Source of the DNA: Nocardia amikacinitolerans NBRC 108937
GTDB taxonomy: Bacteria; Actinomycetota; Actinomycetes; Mycobacteriales; Mycobacteriaceae
Length of the DNA: 64,000 nt
NCBI RefSeq assembly: GCF_001612615.1
Contig: NZ_BDAU01000019.1
Coordinates: 124,001 to 188,000, forward strand
Reading direction: 5' to 3'
The translations under genes were made by a program, and so were the position numbers. Position 1 is the stretch's first letter, and each line of letters opens with the position of its first letter. Shown one piece after another: positions 58,755 to 64,000 of the stretch. The notes below the pieces were generated by a model. It searched no databases and was not told the DNA's origin. It saw nothing but the letters and a program-made list of their open reading frames with translations.

Positions 58755-59011
58755 CGGCGGCGTCGATCATGCCCGCCGCCACGGCGGTGGCGACCTGGGC
58801 GATGTCGCGCACCTGGCTGGTCAGGTTGCCCGCCATGGCGTTCACCGAGTCGGTGAGGTCCTTCCAGGTGCCGGACACGCCGGGCACCTCGGCCTGACCG
58901 CCGAGCCGCCCGTCGGTGCCGACCTCGCGCGCGACGCGGGTGACCTCGGAGGTGAACAGCGAGAACTGGTCCACCATGCCGTTGAACACCGTCGCGATCT
59001 CACCGAGCAAA
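58755..59011 (-). pseudogene. Remnant of a HAMP-repeat hybrid sensor kinase
   Basis: The minus strand reads EIATVFNGMVDQFSLFTSEV, TRVAREVGTDGRLGGQAEVP, GTWKDLTDSVNAMAGNLTSQ and VRDIAQVATAVAAG, the hallmark of the multi-HAMP sensor kinases of Nocardia and Streptomyces, which normally exceed 1000 residues. About 85 residues of this one HAMP-linker unit remain. The flanks on both sides lack kinase, receiver or membrane sequence, so this is a leftover of a large deletion. Confidence 0.75.
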
Positions 59012-59402
59012 CACTCCCGGTCCGAATGGGCACGCCACACGCCGCGGCACCGCGCATGGCGGGTCGCTGGCGAGCGGCGACCCCGCGTGGCAGGCGCTTG
59101 GGCGAGCACGACCGCGGCCGGGGCGGGGATGGTGTGTTTGCTCGGGGCGGTTAGCGGCTAGGCCATTGGTGCCGGGCGAGGTTGAGAAGCCAGCCTCGCC
59201 CGGTCTCACAGATTCGTTCAGCGCGGGCAGCCACCCGGTTTCGGCCCCGCGAACGGCGAGAAGTCATGGGTCGGCTACGGTTTCGAGGATGCCACCGAGT
59301 TGCCGGGGCGAACGGCGGCGGTGCGGGGGTAAGAACGAATACCGTTGGGCGGGTTGCGAGTCCCGGTGAGCGGGTGGGGTCACGCGAACCTGAGAGGTTC
59401 CT

Positions 59403-59416
59403 TAGAACGCGTTCTA
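59403..59416. promoter_or_regulatory. KstR-type operator before the tyrosine phosphatase gene
   Basis: TAGAACGCGTTCTA is a perfect 14-bp palindrome and fits the KstR consensus TnnAACnnGTTnnA for cholesterol/sterol catabolism regulators. It ends 12 bases before the ATG at 59429, so binding would block transcription or the start of the message. Assignment to KstR, rather than another TetR protein with a similar site, is inferred. Confidence 0.6.
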
Positions 59417-59428
59417 GTGTCGCCGGGC

Positions 59429-60319
59429 ATGAAGATTTCATTCATTGCTCTCATCGGTGCGGCGTTCAGTGCGCTGGCCCTCGTTTCCACTCCCCTTCCG
59501 CCGAGCGCGGTGGCCGAGCCGACGGTGGAGGCGTCGGCGACGCGGATCGACTTGCAAGGGGCCGTCAATGTTCGGGATATCGGCGGGTATCGGACGTATG
59601 ACGGGGAAAGGGTCAAGTCGGGCAAGGCGTTTCGCGCCGATTCGCTGGAGAAGTTGACGGAGGCGGACGTGCAGAAACTCGGGACGTTGAATTTGCGTGC
59701 GGCCGTGGATCTTCGGACTCCGGCCGAGGTGCAGTTCGCGGGGCCGGACAAGCTGCCCGCGGGGGTCCAGGCGGTGGCGCGGCCGATCGACGACACCGGT
59801 CTGTTCCAGCAGATGTTGCAGGCGATCCAGTCGCGCGATCCGCAGAAGCAGGAGGAGCTGCTCGGCAACGGACGGGCCGAGCAGATCATGGCAGGTGTGT
59901 ACCGCAGCTTCCTGGGTGACGCCTCCCGCAACGCGTTCGGGCAGACCATCCGCGATCTGGCGAACTCCGACAGGGCCACGCTCTACCACTGCACGGCGGG
60001 CAAGGACCGCACCGGCTGGCTCACCTACGTGGTGCTGCGGGCCGTCGGCGTGCCGGAACGCACCGCGCGCCAGGACTACCTGCTGTCCAACCAGTACCGC
60101 GCCGCCGCCGACGCCAAACTGCGGGAGCAGGTGAAACAGGCTGGGCTGATGCAGAATCCAGATTTGCTGATCCCGCTGCAGGAGGTGCGCGACGCCTACC
60201 TGAACACCGCGATCCAGCAGATGGAGCAGAACTACGGCGACTTCGGCAAGTTCCTCACCCAGGGACTCGGCCTCGATCCGGGCACGATCCTGAAACTGCG
60301 CAAGAACCTCGTCGGCTGA
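59429..60319 (+). CDS. Exported tyrosine-specific protein phosphatase (PtpB-like)
   Basis: A 296-aa protein. A Sec signal (MKISFIALIGAAFSALALVS, ending SAVAEP) leads into a Y_phosphatase3 domain: NVRDIGGYRTYDGERVKSGK, FRADSLEKLTEADVQKLG, VDLRTPAEVQFAGPDKLP, and the P-loop HCTAGKDRTG (CX5R with the lysine and Asp of the triple-specificity lipid/protein phosphatases such as mycobacterial PtpB). The helical end, AADAKLREQVKQAGLMQNPD, is normal. The operator palindrome upstream links it to sterol-type regulation. No ribosome-binding site is visible, so a leaderless or nearly leaderless message is possible. Confidence 0.9.
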   Translation: MKISFIALIGAAFSALALVSTPLPPSAVAEPTVEASATRIDLQGAVNVRDIGGYRTYDGERVKSGKAFRADSLEKLTEADVQKLGTLNLRAAVDLRTPAEVQFAGPDKLPAGVQAVARPIDDTGLFQQMLQAIQSRDPQKQEELLGNGRAEQIMAGVYRSFLGDASRNAFGQTIRDLANSDRATLYHCTAGKDRTGWLTYVVLRAVGVPERTARQDYLLSNQYRAAADAKLREQVKQAGLMQNPDLLIPLQEVRDAYLNTAIQQMEQNYGDFGKFLTQGLGLDPGTILKLRKNLVG

Positions 60320-60329
60320 CACCCCGCTC

Positions 60330-60363
60330 CCGAGCCCTCGCCACCCGGGTGGCGGGGGCTCGG
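60330..60363 (+). terminator. Terminator after the phosphatase gene
   Basis: CCGAGCCCTCGCCACC (60330-60345) and GGTGGCGGGGGCTCGG (60348-60363) form a 16-bp stem with one mismatch, 10 bases after the stop. Confidence 0.8.
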
Positions 60364-60564
60364 TGCGTGAACGGAGCCGCCGATCGCTCTCCGCCAGCGT
60401 GTTATCACTGCGATGACAACGATTAGCGGCACGATCCCGCCAACTTCGCGCGAATGAATCCGCTATCGTTGCCATCGCACCGTTAAGGTTCGCATGACGC
60501 CAAATGCCCGGGGTCTTCCTGCACCTCGCAGCATTAACATTTCGATAGCAACGATAGGAGGCGA

Positions 60565-60873
60565 ATGGCCAGGCCACGACCCCGGCGACGAGAGCGCGAC
60601 ACCTCCGGCCCGCTCGCCGACTTCGGCGGCTTCATTGCCGCGCGCCGACGCACGCTCGAGCTGACGCAACTCGACGTCGCCGACCTCGCCGATGTCGGGG
60701 TGTCGTCAGTACGCAATCTGGAGGCCGGGCGGACCTCACCGACACTCGCGGTGGCCTTGCGAATCCTGGACGCACTCGGACTGACGCTCGTAAGCATGCC
60801 GCATACGGATGCCAGGACTCTGACCGGCACCACCGTCGAACTCCGCGCTTCGAAACCGGGCAACGATGACTGA
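60565..60873 (+). CDS. HipB-like XRE antitoxin/regulator
   Basis: A 102-aa protein. After a basic lead (RPRPRRRERDT) it has an XRE helix-turn-helix (ARRRTLELTQLDVADLADVG, VSSVRNLEAGRTSPTLAVAL), then LDALGLTLVSMP as in HipB. It overlaps the hipA-like frame by eight bases and is the expected antitoxin and autorepressor of a HipBA pair. An AGGAGG ribosome-binding site precedes ATG 60565. Since its partner is frameshifted, it may now act only as a regulator. Confidence 0.85.
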   Translation: MARPRPRRRERDTSGPLADFGGFIAARRRTLELTQLDVADLADVGVSSVRNLEAGRTSPTLAVALRILDALGLTLVSMPHTDARTLTGTTVELRASKPGNDD

Positions 60874-62121
60874 AGCGCTGGATCTCGAACGACTTCGAAC
60901 CGTCGATGCGGCGGATGTCTACAAGGCCGGCCGCCTTGCGGGCCAGCTGCGCCGCGCGCACGACGACGTCGAGTTCAGCTACGCCGAGCCCTATCTCACC
61001 GATCCGACGGCACCGGCGATCGCCTTCACGCTGCCGAAGCAGAAGGGCTCTTTTCGGTCGACCGGAGGATCGGTCCCCGCCTTCTTCGCGGGTTGCTACC
61101 CGAAGGTCTGCGGCTCACCGCGATTACCACGGCAACTCGAACCAGTGAGGACGACCACTTCAGCATCCTGCTCGCGGTGGGCGCCGACACGATCGGTGAC
61201 GTCCAGGTATTGCCCGCCGGAAGAGCTCCCACCGACCCGCCGCCATTGTTCGGCGAGACCGACACCGCGAACTCCGATTTCACGATGCTGTTCACACGGG
61301 CGACGTCGACCGATGTCGATGATCTCGACAGAACCGCCCTTCCCGGCGTCCAGATCAAGGTATCGGCACAGATGATCTCGACTCCGGTCTCCACCGTGAA
61401 CGGCCCAGCCATTCTCAAACTGAACCCGCCCGAGTATCCATTCCTGGTCGAGAACGAGAGCTTTTTTCTCGACATGGCCAGCGCATGCGGCATACGAGTT
61501 CCGCGCCACCAACTGGCTTCTGACAAGAACGGTCGAACCGCACTCTTCATCGACAGATTCGACCGACTCGTCGAGGAAGGGCGAATCCGGCGCATGGCGC
61601 AGGAGGACGCCTGCCAAGTCCTCGGAAGATATCCGGCCGCGAAATACCGGATCACTTTGCAGGAGGCGATCAAGGGCCTTGCCGAGGCGGTCACCGAAGG
61701 TGGGGGCTCGCGACCACTGGCGATCTTGCAGCTGCTCGAAATGGCCGCGTTCAGCTACCTCATCGGAAACGGCGACCTACACGGCAAGAACCTTTCGATT
61801 CGACGAACCCCTGACGGAATCTGGGAAGTGACCCCGGCGTACGACCTGCTCAGTACCCAGCCGTACCTGAGCTGGAACGATCCAATGGCACTTTCGTTGT
61901 ATGGGCGAGCTGGAAAGCTCGGCCATCGCTGGTGGACAGACGCAGCCACCCGCCTCGGCATCCCGCAACGGGCGATCAACCGGAGCTTGGCACGCATCAC
62001 AGACTCAGCAGAGCCGTGGATCGATCGTGTATCGGAAATCGGGTTCGAGGACAAGACAACCCGCCGTCTGGCAACGCTGATCTCGGAACGGCGTAAGGAG
62101 CTTCTGAAGCCCACACCGTAA
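60866..62121 (+). pseudogene. hipA-like kinase toxin gene, frameshifted
   Basis: Two frames together make one HipA-family Ser/Thr kinase. The first, from ATG 60866, carries VYKAGRLAGQLRRAHDDVEF, SYAEPYLTDP and GSVPAFFAG, then leaves frame. The second picks up exactly there, at 61093, with LLPEGLRLTAI, the normal continuation (FFAGLLPEG), and goes on to KLNPPEYPFLVENESFFLDM, ALFIDRFDRL and the catalytic YLIGNGDLHGKNLS, ending at 62121. One base is missing near 61091. HipA toxins phosphorylate aminoacyl-tRNA synthetases. As sequenced it cannot make full-length protein unless the ribosome shifts or the base call is wrong. Confidence 0.8.
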
Positions 62122-62143
62122 TTCACGCGGGGCTCGGTGGTGT

Positions 62144-62596
62144 TCAGTTGTTCGTGCTGGGTTTCGAGATGAGGCCGAGGACGGTGAGGTCCAGGTCGCC
62201 GGAGGCTTCGGTCCAACCCATGGCGCGCAGTTCGGTGGGTGCACCGACGCCGAGGGCGTGGTGCAGGCCGAGGGCGACGGAGCGGGCGAATTCGAGGAGC
62301 ACGGTTTCGGCGAGCGGCCAGAAGAGGCTGCGTTGCCAGTTGTCGATCTCGCGGCGGGAAATCGGTTCCTGCCAACCGAGTTCGCGGAGCATGCGCTCGG
62401 CGTCGGACGACATCGGCCGGTCGAGATAGCGATTGCCCGCGAGCTCGGCGGACAGCTTGATGTCGTACTGCACGAATTGGACGTAGCGGTTGCCGGGCGC
62501 GGCGATGATCAGTGTCGCGCGCGAGGGCAGTTGGGCTAGGCAGCGGGCCAGTGCCTGCACGAATCGGTCCCAATCCGTGGTCACCGGCTCGCTCAT
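62144..62596 (-). CDS. Hypothetical protein, TY-Chap/YbjN-like candidate
   Basis: A 150-aa acidic protein starting MSEPVTTDWDRFVQALARCL after GGGGGAAAG. The strand pair ATLIIAAPGNRYVQFVQYDI and the following LSAELAGNRYLD, then MLRELGWQEPI and a long helix (LAETVLLEFARSVALGLHHA), resemble the TY-Chap (type III chaperone-like) proteins common in Nocardia and Mycobacterium. The role is unknown. It converges on the hipA pseudogene. Confidence 0.75.
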   Translation of the reverse strand: MSEPVTTDWDRFVQALARCLAQLPSRATLIIAAPGNRYVQFVQYDIKLSAELAGNRYLDRPMSSDAERMLRELGWQEPISRREIDNWQRSLFWPLAETVLLEFARSVALGLHHALGVGAPTELRAMGWTEASGDLDLTVLGLISKPSTNN

Positions 62597-62798
62597 CTTT
62601 CCCCCGGTCGATCGCACTGGAGCCCGATCATACGCCGACCTGGCTCAGACACCAGAGTGAATCTTGGTGGCGCGATGGAAGGTTCGCGGGATTGATGCGG
62701 TTCGGCGACAAGTCTCACCGCCGCGGCCGCCGAGCGGTCCCCCGCACCCCAGATTCCGGGGCTGGACGCAAGCCCAGGTGAGGCACGATAGTCCTCTG

Positions 62799-64000
62799 GT
62801 GCGAGTGGGTTCTGTGGTGGCGCGGGTGGCGGCCGGGGTGGCGTTGATGCTCGGGATGGCGGTGCCCGCCGCGGCCGAACCGCCCGGTGCGCCGTTCACT
62901 TGGTGGCAGACCTACCTGACCGCCCCGGACGGCACCCGCCTGCATGCCGACGTGCTGCGCCCGCCGGGGATCGCCGACGACGCCAAGACGCCGGTGCTGC
63001 TCACGGTGAGCCCGTACCGCTCGCACCTGGCCTACCTGACCCATCCGCTGCCGGAGGGCGGCCCGTCCGTCGAGAACCTGCCGGTCGAGCAGGCGCTGCG
63101 CGCGGGCTACACCTACGTGCTGGTGGATCTGCGCGGGTTCGGCGGCTCGAACGGTTGTCCGGACTACGGCGGGCCCGGCGAGCGCTCGGACGTGGTCACC
63201 GCGGTGGAATGGGCTGCCGCGCAACCGTGGTCGACGGGGCGGGTCGGCATGACCGGCACCTCGTACGAGGCGTGGACGGGCATGCTGGCGCTGGCGGCCA
63301 AGCCGAAAGGCCTTGCCGCGGTGGCCGCGTTCGCGCCGGTGGTCGACCCGTACTCGTACCTGTACATGCGCGGCGTCTCCTGGAAGTTCTCCGGAAAGCC
63401 GGTGACCGACAACGGTATCCGTCCCGCCGACCAGGTCGGGTTGGAGCATCTCGCGATCGCCTCGACCCCGGCGCACTGGGAAGACTCCCCCGAATACCAG
63501 GCCAACGCCGTGAGCATGCCGCCGGGCTGCGCCGAGCGCTACGTCGATCTCACCACCGACCACGACGCCGCCAACCCCGGATGGGTCGAGCGCGACCTGG
63601 TCGACGACTTGCGCGGCAACACCATTCCCCTGTTCGTGAGTCAGGGCTTCCTCGACGGCAACACGCGGGCGGATCGCGTCTTCGAGATGTGGCAGGGCCT
63701 CGGGCCCGGCGAACACCGCGCCTGGTTCGGCCAGTGGGGTCACACCGACTGCCACGAGAAGTGCGGCACACCGTTTTTCGACGCCGAGATCATGGCGTTC
63801 TTCGACCGGCACGTCGCTGGCAAGGACGTCGAGGTGCCCGGACCCCGGATCAGGGTCGGCCAGTTCGACGGCGGCTGGCGCTCCGAGACCGCCTGGCCGC
63901 CCGCCGATTCCGAGCGCGTCACCGTGCAGTTGCGGACCGGCACCTACACCGACCGCGGACTGCTGCCCGGCCGCGACCGCGAGATCTGGTCGGTATCACA
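62799..64000 (+). CDS. Exported CocE/NonD-family hydrolase (5' part)
   Basis: The frame is open from GTG 62799 to the window edge and has no stop, so only about 400 residues are seen. A Sec signal (VARVAAGVALMLGMAVPAAA) is followed by an X-Pro dipeptidyl-peptidase S15-like alpha/beta hydrolase: YLTAPDGTRLHADVLRP, TPVLLTVSPYRSH, YTYVLVDLRGFGGSNGC (oxyanion side), GRVGMTGTSYEAW with the nucleophile serine, VSQGFLDGNTR with the acid, and WFGQWGHTDC with the histidine. The later jelly-roll domain begins at the edge. These are secreted esterases or acylases; substrate unknown. Confidence 0.85.
   Translation, partial: MRVGSVVARVAAGVALMLGMAVPAAAEPPGAPFTWWQTYLTAPDGTRLHADVLRPPGIADDAKTPVLLTVSPYRSHLAYLTHPLPEGGPSVENLPVEQALRAGYTYVLVDLRGFGGSNGCPDYGGPGERSDVVTAVEWAAAQPWSTGRVGMTGTSYEAWTGMLALAAKPKGLAAVAAFAPVVDPYSYLYMRGVSWKFSGKPVTDNGIRPADQVGLEHLAIASTPAHWEDSPEYQANAVSMPPGCAERYVDLTTDHDAANPGWVERDLVDDLRGNTIPLFVSQGFLDGNTRADRVFEMWQGLGPGEHRAWFGQWGHTDCHEKCGTPFFDAEIMAFFDRHVAGKDVEVPGPRIRVGQFDGGWRSETAWPPADSERVTVQLRTGTYTDRGLLPGRDREIWSVS

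Overview
The window is very GC-rich actinobacterial DNA, most likely from Nocardia or a close mycolate-containing relative. This rests on codon composition (G or C in most third positions, frequent GTG starts) and on gene order. The backbone follows the Mycobacterium tuberculosis Rv2207-Rv2220 neighbourhood, as recalled rather than searched: cobT-cobS, ilvE, gcvT, a leucyl aminopeptidase, the E2 acyltransferase dlaT/sucB, an Rv2216-like epimerase, lipB-lipA, an Rv2219-like DUF4191 membrane protein, an RDD protein and glnA1.

Layout. 1-5.6 kb: a GlxA-type regulator, the cobalamin lower-ligand genes cobU, cobT and cobS, and a glyoxalase II-like hydrolase. 6-15 kb: a PQQ-like beta-propeller lipoprotein, ilvE, gcvT with a decayed copy of its own 3' end beside it, a GNAT enzyme divergent from a TetR regulator with a cysteine-rich head, and pepA. 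14.8-15.6 kb: a gene-free patch with a 29-bp tandem array and a long imperfect inverted repeat. 16-22.5 kb: lipoyl metabolism (E2 acyltransferase, lipB-lipA).

22.5-50 kb is an accessory island lying exactly where lipA and the DUF4191 gene are neighbours in Mycobacterium. It holds an AIPR-family abortive-infection protein with a nuclease-like head, a complete type I restriction-modification set (hsdM-hsdS-hsdR) followed by a YgjP-type metallopeptidase, and a regulated module of unknown chemistry: phosphotransferase, zinc-ribbon/XRE/TPR regulator, adenylate-kinase-like enzyme, radical SAM/SPASM enzyme, cupin, NUDIX hydrolase and small proteins. Two copies of a TATTC-N7-GAATA palindrome sit in the two divergent promoter regions of that module. 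Further on come a pentapeptide-repeat gene, a 1149-residue STAND-type NTPase fused to an aminoglycoside-phosphotransferase-like kinase, a NERD-like membrane protein, exported proteins, a VWA protein and an EF-G-like GTPase.

52.4-64 kb returns to backbone: DUF4191 protein, DHFR-like reductase, RDD protein, and glnA1 behind a complete four-half-site GlnR operator. Then come a MEDS/STAS anti-sigma pair, a degraded HAMP sensor-kinase remnant, an exported tyrosine phosphatase with a KstR-type operator just before its start, a hipBA pair whose hipA is frameshifted, and the 5' part of an exported CocE-type hydrolase.

The best candidates for an undescribed system are the 33.5-40.0 kb kinase/radical SAM/cupin/NUDIX module with its shared operator, and the STAND-phosphotransferase fusion at 41.4-44.8 kb. 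No database search was possible. Family names rest on motifs and remembered family architecture.
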